Shown here in pieces: positions 14,192-21,484 of a DNA stretch of 21,484 nt. The stretch is taken from positions 1 through 21,484 of the forward strand of contig JBIKVM010000025.1 of NCBI GenBank assembly GCA_044356825.1. The letters run 5' to 3'. The position numbers were made by a program, and so were the translations under genes. Positions within the stretch are counted from its first letter, which is position 1; each line of letters starts with the position of its first letter. This DNA is from JAUREX01 sp044356825. GTDB taxonomy: Bacteria; Pseudomonadota; Alphaproteobacteria; Rhodobacterales; Rhodobacteraceae. The notes below the pieces were generated by a model. It searched no databases and was not told the origin of the DNA. It was given only the letters and a program-made list of their open reading frames with translations.

Positions 14192-15066
14192 GCCCCCTCG
14201 CGCGGGCGGATGCTCGGTTCGGTCGAGCGGATGATGGTGCCGGCGCCCTGGTCGGTGAAGAGCTCGGCAAGGCAGGCGTTCGCCATCCGCCCGTCGAGGA
14301 TCACGACCGCGCGCACCCCGCGGTCGAGCGCATAGAGCGCGGTCTCGGTCTTGGGGATCATCCCGCCCGCGATCACGCCCGCGGCCGTCATGGCGCGCAC
14401 CTCGTCGGGCGAAAGGCGGCTCGCGACCTTGCCCGAGGCGTCCTTGACCCCTGCGACATCGGTCAGGAGCAACAGCCGGTCGGCCCCGAGCGCGCCCGCG
14501 ATGGCGCCGGCCGCGGTGTCGCCGTTGACGTTGAAGGTCTCGCCCGCCCGCCGGCCGGTGCCCACGGGGGCGACGACCGGGATGATGCCGGCCGCGAAGA
14601 GGTCGCGCAGCACCTGCACCTTCATCACCGCCGGCCGGCCGACAAAGCCCAGTTCGGGATCGTCGGGCTCGCACAGCATGAGGTTGTCGTCCTTGCCCGA
14701 GATGCCGACCGCGCGGCCGCCCTGCTGGGTGATGGCCTGCACGATCCGGCTGTTGACCTGACCCGTCAGCACCATCTCGACGACCTCGACCGCCGCGGCA
14801 TCCGTCACGCGCTTGCCGTTCACGAAGCGCGAGGCGATGCCGAGCTTGTCGAGGAGCGTGTTGATCATGGGCCCCCCGCCGTGGACCACCACGGGGTTAA
14901 CGCCCACCTGCCGCATCAGCACGACGTCGCGGGCGAATTCGGCCATGGCGGCATCGTCGCCCATGGCGTTGCCGCCGAACTTGATGACGACGACGGCGCC
15001 GGCATAGCGTTGCAGATAGGGCAGCGCCTCGGACAGAACCCGGGCGGTGGTGGCGGCGGTGGACAT
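14188..15066 (-). CDS. argB: Acetylglutamate kinase
   Basis: Phosphorylates N-acetylglutamate in the second step of arginine synthesis. The 292-residue protein has the phosphate-binding VIKFGGNAMGD (about residues 27-37), HGGGPMINTLLDKLGI (about 62-78), FVNGKRVTD, and FNVNGDTAAGAIAG in the ATP-binding region. The N-terminal helix before VIKFGG is longer than in dimeric E. coli-type enzymes and resembles hexameric, arginine-sensitive kinases, which suggests feedback inhibition (inference). It is the first gene of the argB, iron-sulfur protein, sixA operon. It is not clustered with argD and argF, which lie 3.5 kb away on the other strand. Confidence 0.96.
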   Translation of the reverse strand: MSTAATTARVLSEALPYLQRYAGAVVVIKFGGNAMGDDAAMAEFARDVVLMRQVGVNPVVVHGGGPMINTLLDKLGIASRFVNGKRVTDAAAVEVVEMVLTGQVNSRIVQAITQQGGRAVGISGKDDNLMLCEPDDPELGFVGRPAVMKVQVLRDLFAAGIIPVVAPVGTGRRAGETFNVNGDTAAGAIAGALGADRLLLLTDVAGVKDASGKVASRLSPDEVRAMTAAGVIAGGMIPKTETALYALDRGVRAVVILDGRMANACLAELFTDQGAGTIIRSTEPSIRPREGA

Positions 15067-15096
15067 GGCGGGGCCCTTCGCGTGGGGATGGCTGCG

Positions 15097-15125
15097 CCCT
15101 TAGCCGCTTTGGCGCGCGCGCTCAA
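15097..15125 (-). promoter_or_regulatory. Candidate argB promoter overlapped by an inverted repeat
   Basis: On the minus strand TTGAGC (15125-15120) and a weak TAAGGG (15102-15097) are 17 bases apart, 31 bases ahead of the argB ATG. The inverted repeat at 15102-15131 covers the -35 box and spacer. The -10 match is poor, so this is only a candidate. Confidence 0.35.
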
Positions 15126-15131
15126 GCGGCT
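15102..15131. repeat. Inverted repeat AGCCGCTT / AAGCGGCT between argB and the SDR gene
   Basis: AGCCGCTT (15102-15109) and AAGCGGCT (15124-15131) are perfect complements separated by 14 bases that are themselves almost purely GC alternation. It lies between two divergent genes and could be an operator for argB or a shared control site. No regulator is known for it. Confidence 0.45.
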
Positions 15132-15132
15132 C

Positions 15133-15161
15133 GCGGGCTTGGCCGGGGCGGGCTTGGCCGG
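15133..15161 (+). repeat. 14-base tandem direct repeat
   Basis: GCGGGCTTGGCCGG occurs twice with a period of 15 (15133-15146 and 15148-15161), upstream of the SDR gene. The second copy contains TTGGCC (15154-15159), which with TGCTAGGCT ending at 15182 could form a weak promoter (17-base spacing, extended -10 TG) for the SDR gene. It may be a protein-binding direct repeat or a local duplication. Confidence 0.35.
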
Positions 15162-15204
15162 AGAGGGGCGGGGTGCTAGGCTCGCCCCCGCTTGGGGGTG
15201 CGTC

Positions 15205-15936
15205 ATGGCGGAACAGAAGACACTCGTGCTGACGGGCGCAAGCCGCGGGATCGGGCACGCGACGGTCAAGCGCTTTTCGGCCGAGGGCTGGCGGGTGCTG
15301 ACCTGTTCGCGCCAGCCCTTCGATCCGCGCTGCCCCTGGCCCGGCGGCGAGGAGAACCACATCGAGCTCGACCTCGCCGACCCCAACAAGACCATCGCCG
15401 CGATCGAGGTCATCAAGGGCAAGATCGGCGGGCGGCTCGATGCGCTCGTGAACAACGCCGGCATCTCGCCCAAGGGGCCGGGGGGGGCGCGGCTCTCGAC
15501 GCTCGACACCGACCTGCGGACATGGGGGCAGGTGTTCCACGTCAACTTCTTCGCCCCCGTGGTGCTCGCGCGCGGGCTTCAGGACGAACTCGTGGCGGCG
15601 CGCGGGTCGGTCGTGAACGTGACCTCGATCGCGGGCAGCCGGGTGCACCCCTTCGCGGGCGCGGCCTATGCGACCTCGAAGGCCGCGCTTGCCGCGCTGA
15701 CGCGCGAGATGGCGCATGATTTCGGCCCCCTCGGCGTGCGCGTGAACGCGATCGCGCCCGGTGAGGTCGATACCGCGATCCTATCGCCCGGGACCGAGAA
15801 GATCGTCGAGCGGCTGCCGCTGCGCCGGCTGGGCCTGACGGCCGAGGTGGCCGAGACGATCTGGTTTCTCTGCACCGGGGCGTCGTCCTACATCACCGGC
15901 TCGGAGATCCACATCAACGGCGGCCAGCATGTCTGA
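15205..15936 (+). CDS. Short-chain dehydrogenase/reductase (SDR)
   Basis: A 243-residue NAD(P)-dependent oxidoreductase of the classical SDR family. The cofactor motif is TGASRGIG (residues 10-17), followed by NNAG (83-86), N114, and the catalytic S141-Y155-K159 (YATSK). The C-terminus ends ITGSEIHINGGQHV, as in FabG-like enzymes. The substrate cannot be deduced. The ATG at 15205 has a GGGGG ribosome binding site at 15194-15198. A longer reading from 14182 is antisense to argB and is rejected. The gene overlaps the LprI-like gene by 8 bases. Confidence 0.9.
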   Translation: MAEQKTLVLTGASRGIGHATVKRFSAEGWRVLTCSRQPFDPRCPWPGGEENHIELDLADPNKTIAAIEVIKGKIGGRLDALVNNAGISPKGPGGARLSTLDTDLRTWGQVFHVNFFAPVVLARGLQDELVAARGSVVNVTSIAGSRVHPFAGAAYATSKAALAALTREMAHDFGPLGVRVNAIAPGEVDTAILSPGTEKIVERLPLRRLGLTAEVAETIWFLCTGASSYITGSEIHINGGQHV

Positions 15937-16435
15937 CGCCCGCCCGGCCCTGCTGGCGGGGCTCGTGGCGCTGTGGGCGGGCGGGGCGGGGGCCGGGGTG
16001 GTGTTCGACCCCGCCGCGACCGAGGCGTGCCTCGCCCGGCAGGGCTGGTCGGAGGCGGCGGAGGACTGCGCGGGGCTTGCGGCCGCGCGTTGCATGGACG
16101 ACACGCCCGGCGGGCAGACGACGGTCGGGATGGTCCAGTGCCTCGATGCCGAGGCGCGCTGGTGGGAGGGGCGGCTTGCGCGCGCCCTGTCCGCCCGGGC
16201 CGAGGCCGACCGGCGGACCGATGCCGAGATGCGCGCGCTGGGCTCGGCGGTGGCGCCCCTCCTGCCGGCGCTTCAGGCCACGGATGCGGCATGGCGGGCC
16301 TATCGCGCCGCGCTCTGCACCTATGAGGCGGCGCAATGGATGGGGGGCACGGGGGCGGGGCCGGCGGAGCTTGCCTGCCACATCGACGAGACGGCGCGGA
16401 GGGTGCGCGCGCTCGAACGACCCTTCGGCGAATAG
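15929..16435 (+). CDS. LprI-like secreted protein (DUF1311 family)
   Basis: A 168-residue protein with a probable signal peptide (hydrophobic LLAGLVALWAGGAGAG within the first 23 residues). The mature part has six cysteines (EACLA, EDCAG, ARCMD, VQCLD, ALCTY, LACHI), enough for three disulfides, and the pattern MVQCLDAEARWWEGRL ... LQATDAAWRAYRAALC that defines the LprI/DUF1311 lysozyme-inhibitor domain. Some members inhibit lysozyme, but this is unproven for most. It overlaps the SDR gene start-to-stop and converges on gcrA with 1 base between the stops. Confidence 0.72.
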   Translation: MSDARPALLAGLVALWAGGAGAGVVFDPAATEACLARQGWSEAAEDCAGLAAARCMDDTPGGQTTVGMVQCLDAEARWWEGRLARALSARAEADRRTDAEMRALGSAVAPLLPALQATDAAWRAYRAALCTYEAAQWMGGTGAGPAELACHIDETARRVRALERPFGE

Positions 16436-16436
16436 C

Positions 16437-17039
16437 TCAGCGCCGGCGGTCGCGGCGCGCGCTCATCGGCTGGAAGGCGACGCCGACATGGGCCTCGCAA
16501 TAGGGCTTGCCGGCCTGCGAGGGCAGGCCGCAGAACCAGAACTCATCGGTCGCGGGGTCGCCCACGGGCCATTTGCAGGTCCGTTCCGTCAGTTGCATGA
16601 GCGACAGGCGCAGGGCGCGCTTTTCGACCTCGCGCACCGAGGCGAGGGCCTCGGGGCTGATCTCGCTCAGCGAGGGTTGGGGCGGCAGTGGCTGGCCGGC
16701 GGTGATGATCGGGCGGCGCGCAGGCGGGGCCGGGACGGGGGCGCGCACCTCGTCGAGCGGGTCGGGATCGGCCGCCGGCGGATCGGCTAGCACGACTTCG
16801 GGGCCGGGATCGGCGGCGATCATCTCAAGCTCGTGCCCGGCAGCGGCGATGGGCGAGGGCGTGCCGCCGGGGGCGGCGGGGACGCCATCGCCGCCGCGGT
16901 TCGACAGGCCGAGGCGGTGGACCTTGCCGATCACCGCATTGCGGGTGACACCGCCCAGTTCCTTGGCGATCTGGCTCGCGCTCTGGCCCTCGAGCCACAT
17001 GCGCCGGAGCGTCTCGACACGCTCATCCGTCCAGGACAT
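16437..17039 (-). CDS. gcrA: Cell-cycle regulator GcrA
   Basis: A 200-residue alphaproteobacterial regulator that binds RNA polymerase sigma-70 holoenzyme and acts at promoters with methylated GANTC sites made by CcrM. The N-terminal helix-turn-helix is seen in MSWTDERVETLRRMWLEGQS followed by ASQIAKELGGVTRNAVIGKVHRLGL (about residues 1-45). A Pro/Ala-rich linker follows, and the conserved C-terminal block reads RTCKWPVGDPATDEFWFCGLPS then GKPYCEAHVGVAFQP. The ATG at 17039 is preceded by GGAGG at 8 bases. An upstream ATG at 17126 would add a non-homologous arginine-rich stretch and is rejected. The 114 bases upstream show no clear promoter and no GANTC site. Confidence 0.95.
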   Translation of the reverse strand: MSWTDERVETLRRMWLEGQSASQIAKELGGVTRNAVIGKVHRLGLSNRGGDGVPAAPGGTPSPIAAAGHELEMIAADPGPEVVLADPPAADPDPLDEVRAPVPAPPARRPIITAGQPLPPQPSLSEISPEALASVREVEKRALRLSLMQLTERTCKWPVGDPATDEFWFCGLPSQAGKPYCEAHVGVAFQPMSARRDRRR

Positions 17040-17153
17040 CGGGCAGACCTCCACCGTGCGGCACGCGGCGGGCCGGATGCCGGCACCGCGACGCGGTCGC
17101 ATACGACGAAGGCCGCCGTCGCGCAAGTCCGCGGTGCGTGCGGGCCCGGCGCC

Positions 17154-18320
17154 TCAGGCTGCCGGGGCGGTGGCGCCGGGCCTGCCCCGCAGCGCCTCGA
17201 CGAGGCCGCCGAGCCCGAGGAACACCACAAGCAGGAGCGCGATCCACCCCGCCACGGGGATGAGCGAGACGAGGCCCAGCACGACGAGGCCCCCCGCCAG
17301 CACCCCCAGCCGCTGCCAGAAGCCCGTGAGCGCGACGCCCGCCGCCTCGGCCGCGCGCGCGGCGAGCGCATAGGTGCCGACGAGATGCCCCGCGATCCAC
17401 GCCGCCGCGAGGCAGAGCCCCACGACGAAGGCCAGCGGCAATCCGACCAGCGTCAGCGCCAGAAGCGGCACGAGGCCGATCAGCGCCGCGAATGTCCCGA
17501 GCCCCCACAGCAGCGCGCGCCCGGGCGCGGCCATCACATCCTCGCGCAGCCGCTCCATCCGGTCGGGCACGACGCCGAGGACCAGCGCGCCAAGCGCCAC
17601 CATCGCGCCGAGCCCCCAGAGCGCGCCCCAGAACATCGGCAGGAAACCCGCGCCCATCGCGGCCGCCATGCCATGGGGCGCCTCGTCCCACTCCCACCCC
17701 ATGCGGCCGCCCATGCCGCCCATCATCCGCGCCTCATCGGCCGCGCGAAAGACGACCCGATCGGGCGGGGCGACGGTCGGGGGAACCTCGACGGGCTCGG
17801 GGGCGGTGATGGTCAGCACGCCCGCCACCTGCGCGGCGGGGCCGAAGCCGATCTCGCCGCCCGCGATCTGCGCGTCGCCCGCGACGGCGGCATCGAGCCG
17901 CACCTCGCCGCCCGAGGCCGTCAGAGCGCCGCCGATCCGCCCCCCGATCTCGACCGACCCGCCCGAGAGGCGCGCGTTGCCGCCGACCTCCGCCTCGGGC
18001 GCGGTCTCGACCGAAAAGCCTGTGGCGCTCAGATCGCCCGCCACCGGTGCGCGCACCCGCACCGATCCGCCCATGACGTAAAGATCGCCGGGCGCGGGGA
18101 GTTCGACCTCAACGTCGAAGCCCATCGCGTGGATGTCGCCCCCCGCCGTGCCGCGCAGCCTGAGCCGCGCGCCCGTCGCGAACACATCCCCCGCCGCGGC
18201 GAGGTCGGGCAGGTCGCTGCCGCCCGCGACAAAGCTGTCGGGCGCAGGCCCCGGCGTCTGCCCCACGGCGGGGGCGGCGAGGGCGAGGGCCAGCAGCGGG
18301 GCAATCAGGATCGTGCGCAT
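17154..18320 (-). CDS. Secreted/membrane protein with bactofilin-like beta-solenoid repeats
   Basis: A 388-residue protein of unknown function. It starts with a signal peptide (MRTILIAPLLALALAAPAVG). Residues about 55-175 form about six imperfect repeats of 17-18 residues with a GD/GG start and alternating small and hydrophobic residues (for example GDLYVMGGSVRVRAPVA, GDLSATGFSVETAPEAEV, GGALTASGGEVRLDAAVA, GDAQIAGGEIGFGPAAQV), like the right-handed beta-helix of bactofilins. A Met/Gly-rich linker (about 205-220) leads to about five hydrophobic transmembrane segments in the C-terminal half. With a signal peptide the solenoid is expected in the periplasm, unlike classic cytoplasmic bactofilins. 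GGAAGGAA precedes the ATG at 18320. The gene is divergent from argD. Confidence 0.75.
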   Translation of the reverse strand: MRTILIAPLLALALAAPAVGQTPGPAPDSFVAGGSDLPDLAAAGDVFATGARLRLRGTAGGDIHAMGFDVEVELPAPGDLYVMGGSVRVRAPVAGDLSATGFSVETAPEAEVGGNARLSGGSVEIGGRIGGALTASGGEVRLDAAVAGDAQIAGGEIGFGPAAQVAGVLTITAPEPVEVPPTVAPPDRVVFRAADEARMMGGMGGRMGWEWDEAPHGMAAAMGAGFLPMFWGALWGLGAMVALGALVLGVVPDRMERLREDVMAAPGRALLWGLGTFAALIGLVPLLALTLVGLPLAFVVGLCLAAAWIAGHLVGTYALAARAAEAAGVALTGFWQRLGVLAGGLVVLGLVSLIPVAGWIALLLVVFLGLGGLVEALRGRPGATAPAA

Positions 18321-18375
18321 GAAATCCGTTCCTTCCTTGGATGGCCCGACAGATCACGCGCCGGGGCCTGCGGCA

Positions 18376-18389
18376 TTGATCCAGATCAC
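18376..18389. promoter_or_regulatory. FNR/FnrL-type box between the bactofilin-like gene and argD
   Basis: TTGATCCAGATCAC matches the FNR/FnrL consensus TTGAT-N4-ATCAA at 9 of 10 informative positions. It lies 55 bases ahead of the bactofilin-like gene (minus) and about 69 bases upstream of the predicted argD transcription start (plus), a spacing compatible with activation. It may serve either gene. NnrR/DnrD-type proteins recognise similar sites. Confidence 0.5.
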
Positions 18390-18416
18390 CCCGCCGCACC
18401 GGGGGCGCTGGGCGGC

Positions 18417-18445
18417 TTTACACGCGGCGGGCTTGGCGCTATCGC
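18417..18445 (+). promoter_or_regulatory. Candidate argD promoter
   Basis: TTTACA (18417-18422, five of six -35 positions) and TATCGC (18440-18445, three of six) are 17 bases apart. The predicted transcription start near 18452 gives a leader of about 120 bases. A small inverted repeat GTCGT-CACG-ACGAC (18475-18488) lies in that leader, of unknown meaning. Confidence 0.4.
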
Positions 18446-18573
18446 TGCGAAATGGAGCGTTTCGCACCCTCTCTGTCGTCACGACGACGCGCCCGGGCCT
18501 GACCCCGTGCCGCGGCCCCGTTGCCGCCCCTTCCCCCTTTCCGAGGCCAGCCGATCCCGCAGAGGATGACGCC

Positions 18574-19758
18574 ATGATTTCCGCAGTCCTGCCCACCTAT
18601 TCGCGCACCCCCCTTTCCTTCACCCATGGCGAGGGGGTGTGGCTTCATGCCACCGACGGGGCGCGATACCTCGACCTCGGCGCGGGGATCGCGGTCAACG
18701 CGCTCGGCCACGCGCACCCCGCGCTGATCGCCGCGCTGACGGCGCAGGCAGGGCGGGTGTGGCATGTCTCGAACCTCTACGAGATCCCCCAGCAGCAGGC
18801 GCTGGCCGAGCGGCTGGTCGCCCATACCTTTGCCGACACGGTCTTTTTCACCAATTCGGGCACCGAGACGGCGGAGCTCGCGATCAAGATGGTGCGCAAG
18901 CACTTCTACGCCAAGGGCGCCCCGCGCGAGACGATCATCGCCTTCGAGGGGGCCTTTCACGGCCGCTCGACCGGCGCGATCGCCATGGCGGGCGGCGAGA
19001 AGATGACGAAGGGCTTCGGGCCGCTGATGCCGGGGTTCGTGCATCTGCCCTTCGGCGACCACGAGGCGCTGAAGGCCGCGCTCACGCCCGATGTCGCGGC
19101 CGTCGTCGTTGAGCCGATCCAGGGCGAGGGCGGCATCCGCCCGCTGCCCGACGCCTGCCTGCGCGGCCTGCGCGCGGCCTGCGACGCGGTCGGCGCTCTT
19201 CTGGTCTTCGACGAGGTGCAATGCGGCATGGGGCGGACGGGGCGGCTCTTTGCGCATGAATGGGCGGGGGTTGCGCCCGACATCATGATGGTCGCCAAGG
19301 GCATCGGCGGGGGGTTCCCCCTCGGCGCGCTGCTCGCGACGGAATCGGCGGCGGCGGGCATGACGGCGGGCACGCACGGGTCGACCTATGGCGGCAATCC
19401 GCTCGGCTGCGCGGTCGGGGTGGCGGTGATGGACATCGTGGCCGATCCCGCCTTCCTCGCCGAGGTCGCGCGCAAGGGCGCGCTCTTGCGCCAGCGGCTC
19501 GAGGGGCTGGTGGCGGCGCATCCGGCCGTGTTCGAGGGGGTGCGCGGCGCGGGCCTGATGCTCGGGCTGCGCTGCAAGGTGGCGCCCGCCGATGTCGTGA
19601 AGGCCGGGATCGCGCGGCATGTGCTGACGGTGCCGGCGGCCGACAATGTGGTGCGGCTTTTGCCCGCCCTCGTCATCTCGGACGCCGAGATCGCCGAGGC
19701 GGTGGCGCGGCTCGATGCGGCGGCGGCCGATGTCGCGGCGCGGCTGGCGGAGGTCTGA
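18574..19758 (+). CDS. argD: Acetylornithine aminotransferase
   Basis: Converts N-acetylglutamate semialdehyde to N-acetylornithine in arginine synthesis, and may also act in lysine synthesis. The 394-residue class III PLP aminotransferase has NSGTETAELAIKMVRKH (about residues 94-110), FHGRSTGAIAMAG (128-140), the VFDEVQCGMGRTG block (211-223) and the Schiff-base lysine K242 in MMVAKGIGGGFPLGA. The ATG at 18574 follows AGAGGA at 7 bases. An upstream in-frame ATG at 18133 would run antisense through the neighbouring gene and is rejected. argF begins immediately after the stop. Confidence 0.95.
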   Translation: MISAVLPTYSRTPLSFTHGEGVWLHATDGARYLDLGAGIAVNALGHAHPALIAALTAQAGRVWHVSNLYEIPQQQALAERLVAHTFADTVFFTNSGTETAELAIKMVRKHFYAKGAPRETIIAFEGAFHGRSTGAIAMAGGEKMTKGFGPLMPGFVHLPFGDHEALKAALTPDVAAVVVEPIQGEGGIRPLPDACLRGLRAACDAVGALLVFDEVQCGMGRTGRLFAHEWAGVAPDIMMVAKGIGGGFPLGALLATESAAAGMTAGTHGSTYGGNPLGCAVGVAVMDIVADPAFLAEVARKGALLRQRLEGLVAAHPAVFEGVRGAGLMLGLRCKVAPADVVKAGIARHVLTVPAADNVVRLLPALVISDAEIAEAVARLDAAAADVAARLAEV

Positions 19759-20685
19759 ATGCCCCATTTCCTCGACATCCACACGACCGAGGCGCCCGCG
19801 CTGCGCGGGATGCTCGATGCCGCGCAGGCGATGAAATCCGCGCGCGGCGGCCGGCCCAAGGGCGCGCCGGACGATGACCAGCCGCTCGCGGGGCGGATGG
19901 TCGCGCTCATCTTCGAGAAACCCTCGACCCGCACGCGCGTGTCGTTCGATGTCGGCATCCGCCAGATGGGCGGGCAGACGATGGTGCTGTCGGGCCGCGA
20001 GATGCAGCTTGGCCATGGCGAGACGATCGCGGACACCGCGCGCGTGCTCTCGCGCTATGTCGACCTCATCATGATCCGCACCTTTGAGGAGGCGACGCTG
20101 CACGAGATGGCCGAACACGCGAGCGTGCCGGTCATCAACGGGCTGACGAACCGCACCCATCCCTGCCAGATCATGGCCGACGTGATGACCTACGAGGAAC
20201 ACCGCGGCCCCATCGCGGGGCGCAAGGTGGTCTGGTGCGGGGACGGCAACAACGTCTGCGCGAGCTTTCTGCACGCGGCCGGGCAGTTCGGCTTCGATTT
20301 CACCTTCACCGGGCCGCAGACGCTCGACCCCGAGCCGGTCTGGATCGATTTCGCCCGCGCCCGCGGCGCGCGCGTCGCGATCGAGCGCGACCCCGACCGC
20401 GCGGTGGCGGGGGCGGATCTGGTGGTGACCGACACCTGGGTCAGCATGCACGATCCGGAATCGGCCCGCGAACGCCGCCACAACCAGTTGCGCCCCTATC
20501 AGGTGACCGAGGCGCTGATGGCGCGCGCCGCACCCGATGCCCTCTTCATGCATTGCCTGCCCGCGCACCGCAACGACGAGGCGACGAGCGGCGTCATGGA
20601 CGGGCTGCATTCCGTCATCTTCGACGAGGCCGAGAACCGCCTGCACGCGCAAAAGGCGATCCTGCGCTGGTGCCTCGGGGTCTGA
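19759..20685 (+). CDS. argF: Ornithine carbamoyltransferase
   Basis: Makes citrulline from ornithine and carbamoyl phosphate. The 308-residue protein has the carbamoyl phosphate motif FEKPSTRTR (STRTR 56-60), HPCQ (134-137), and the ornithine-side FMHCLPAHRNDE (HCLP 265-268). It directly follows argD (TGA then ATG), making an argDF operon. It converges on the ABC transporter gene, with 26 bases between the stops and no clear terminator. Confidence 0.97.
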   Translation: MPHFLDIHTTEAPALRGMLDAAQAMKSARGGRPKGAPDDDQPLAGRMVALIFEKPSTRTRVSFDVGIRQMGGQTMVLSGREMQLGHGETIADTARVLSRYVDLIMIRTFEEATLHEMAEHASVPVINGLTNRTHPCQIMADVMTYEEHRGPIAGRKVVWCGDGNNVCASFLHAAGQFGFDFTFTGPQTLDPEPVWIDFARARGARVAIERDPDRAVAGADLVVTDTWVSMHDPESARERRHNQLRPYQVTEALMARAAPDALFMHCLPAHRNDEATSGVMDGLHSVIFDEAENRLHAQKAILRWCLGV

Positions 20686-20711
20686 GGTTCCCCGCGTTCA
20701 GCCCCCCGCCC

Positions 20712-21359
20712 TCAGCCCCCGGCCTGCGCGAGGGTCAGGACCGGCCCGCCCGCGGCGGCCGCATCCTCGGCGTCGTGGGTGACGAGCAGGGCGGGGATTC
20801 CCTCGGCCCGCAGATGGGCGAGGGTGAAGGCGCGGATCTCGGCCCGCAGCGCGGCATCGAGGCTTGCGAAGGGCTCATCGAGCAGGATCGCGCGCGGCCG
20901 GGCGAGGAGCGCGCGCATCAGCGCCGCCCGCGCCCGCTGCCCGCCCGAGAGCGTCGCCGGATCGCGCCCGCCCATCCCCCGAAGGCCCGCGCGCGCCAAC
21001 GCCGCCTCGATCGCCGCGCGCCGCGCCGCCCGGCCCCGCACGGCCGGATCGAGCCCGAAGGCCAGATTGTCCGCGACCGAGAGGTGCGGGAACAGCACCG
21101 CCTCCTGAAAGATGAGGCCGATGCGCCGCGCCTCGGGCGGCAGGTCGGTGACGTCGCGCCCGTCGAGGATGACGCGCCCGCCCCGGCGGAACGCCGGGCC
21201 GAGGTGCCCCCCCACCGCATCGAGGAGCGTCGATTTCCCCACCCCCGACGGGCCCGTCAGCGTCGCGACCTCGCCCGCGCCGACCTCCAGGCTGATCGGC
21301 CCGATCAGCGGGCGGCCGTCCGCGAAGGCGACCGAGAGGGCCTGAAGATGCAGGCTCAT
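20712..21359 (-). CDS. ABC transporter ATP-binding protein (YnjD-like)
   Basis: A short 215-residue ATPase with Walker A GPSGVGKST (residues 36-44), the Q-loop FQEAVLFPHLSV (84-95), the signature LSGGQRAR (137-144), Walker B AILLDEP (157-163) and the switch histidine H195 in LLVTHDAED. The short length, without a C-terminal regulatory domain, fits the thiamine/YnjD-like importers. The substrate is unknown. The start overlaps the stop of the upstream permease (ATGA), so they are one operon. Confidence 0.88.
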   Translation of the reverse strand: MSLHLQALSVAFADGRPLIGPISLEVGAGEVATLTGPSGVGKSTLLDAVGGHLGPAFRRGGRVILDGRDVTDLPPEARRIGLIFQEAVLFPHLSVADNLAFGLDPAVRGRAARRAAIEAALARAGLRGMGGRDPATLSGGQRARAALMRALLARPRAILLDEPFASLDAALRAEIRAFTLAHLRAEGIPALLVTHDAEDAAAAGGPVLTLAQAGG

Positions 21360-21484
21360 CCGGCGGCCCCCCCGCGCAGCGCGCGCCGGTTGCGCCCCTG
21401 CGCCGCCGCCGCCGCGAAGGCCGCGAGATAGGCCACGAGCGGCACCCCCGCCTGCAGCGTCGCATGCACCGCCGCCACCCGCCG
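21356..21484 (-). CDS. ABC transporter permease (partial, C-terminal end only)
   Basis: An open frame enters from the right edge and ends at TGA 21356-21358, overlapping the ATPase start by 4 bases. The 42 visible residues end in a hydrophobic stretch (ATLQAGVPLVAYLAAFAAAA) and a basic tail (QGRNRRALRGGAAG). This is the usual C-terminus of a binding-protein-dependent permease. Identification depends on the hydrophobicity and the coupling to the ATPase; the rest of the gene lies outside the window. Confidence 0.6.
   Translation of the reverse strand, partial: RRVAAVHATLQAGVPLVAYLAAFAAAAAQGRNRRALRGGAAG

Noticed and set aside
17040..17153. Possible gcrA promoter TTGCGC-N17-TATGCG on the minus strand
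   Set aside because: Only three of six bases match in each box; not distinguishable from chance.
18439..20652. 737-codon open frame antisense to argD and argF
   Set aside because: Composition artefact; argD and argF show all catalytic motifs on the plus strand.
1..21484. Novel defence, mobile or CRISPR system
   Set aside because: No spaced repeats, integrase, transposase, toxin-antitoxin or nuclease genes were found; all large reading frames are explained by known families or shadows.

Overview
The window is GC-rich, densely packed chromosomal DNA from an anoxygenic phototrophic alphaproteobacterium, most likely a member of the Rhodobacterales. The evidence is bacteriochlorophyll a genes in the order bchG, bch2 (orf428), bchP, idi, a Bzt-type glutamate/aspartate ABC transporter, an ATP12-type F1-ATPase chaperone, the alphaproteobacterial cell-cycle regulator GcrA, and a sigma-54 promoter in front of a flagellar hook gene. 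No RNA genes, insertion sequences, phage genes or CRISPR arrays were seen, and no stretch over 300 bases lacks a gene.

Layout. Positions 1-3955 (minus strand) hold the tightly coupled operon bchG-bch2-bchP-idi, the last steps of bacteriochlorophyll a synthesis. idi runs off the left edge. Its control region (about 3933-3990) carries a sigma-70-like promoter and two TGT-N12-ACA boxes of the PpsR/CrtJ type, and the predicted transcription start falls on or within a base or two of the bchG start codon. Divergently, a near-perfect sigma-54 promoter (4053-4068) drives a large flgE-like hook gene (4105-6093). Next come crcB (fluoride exporter), an RluC/RluA-type pseudouridine synthase and the ATP12 chaperone, then a structured leader and the bztABCD operon (8563-12997).

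Positions 13005-15066 (minus strand) hold argB, an eight-cysteine iron-sulfur protein and a SixA-like phosphatase in one overlapping operon. A short-chain dehydrogenase and an LprI-like secreted protein follow on the plus strand and converge on gcrA (minus). Beyond gcrA is a minus-strand gene for a secreted or membrane protein with a bactofilin-like repeat region. Divergent from it are argD and argF, the shared control region containing an FNR-like box. The right edge holds the ATPase and the C-terminal end of the permease of an ABC transporter (minus).

Most genes are ordinary housekeeping or metabolic genes. I found no clearly new multi-gene system. The features most worth a second look are the bchG/flgE divergent control region (redox/light control on one side, sigma-54 motility control on the other), the unusually long hook protein with a helix-rich middle, the FNR-like box between argD and the bactofilin-like gene, and the RNA hairpins in the bzt operon.
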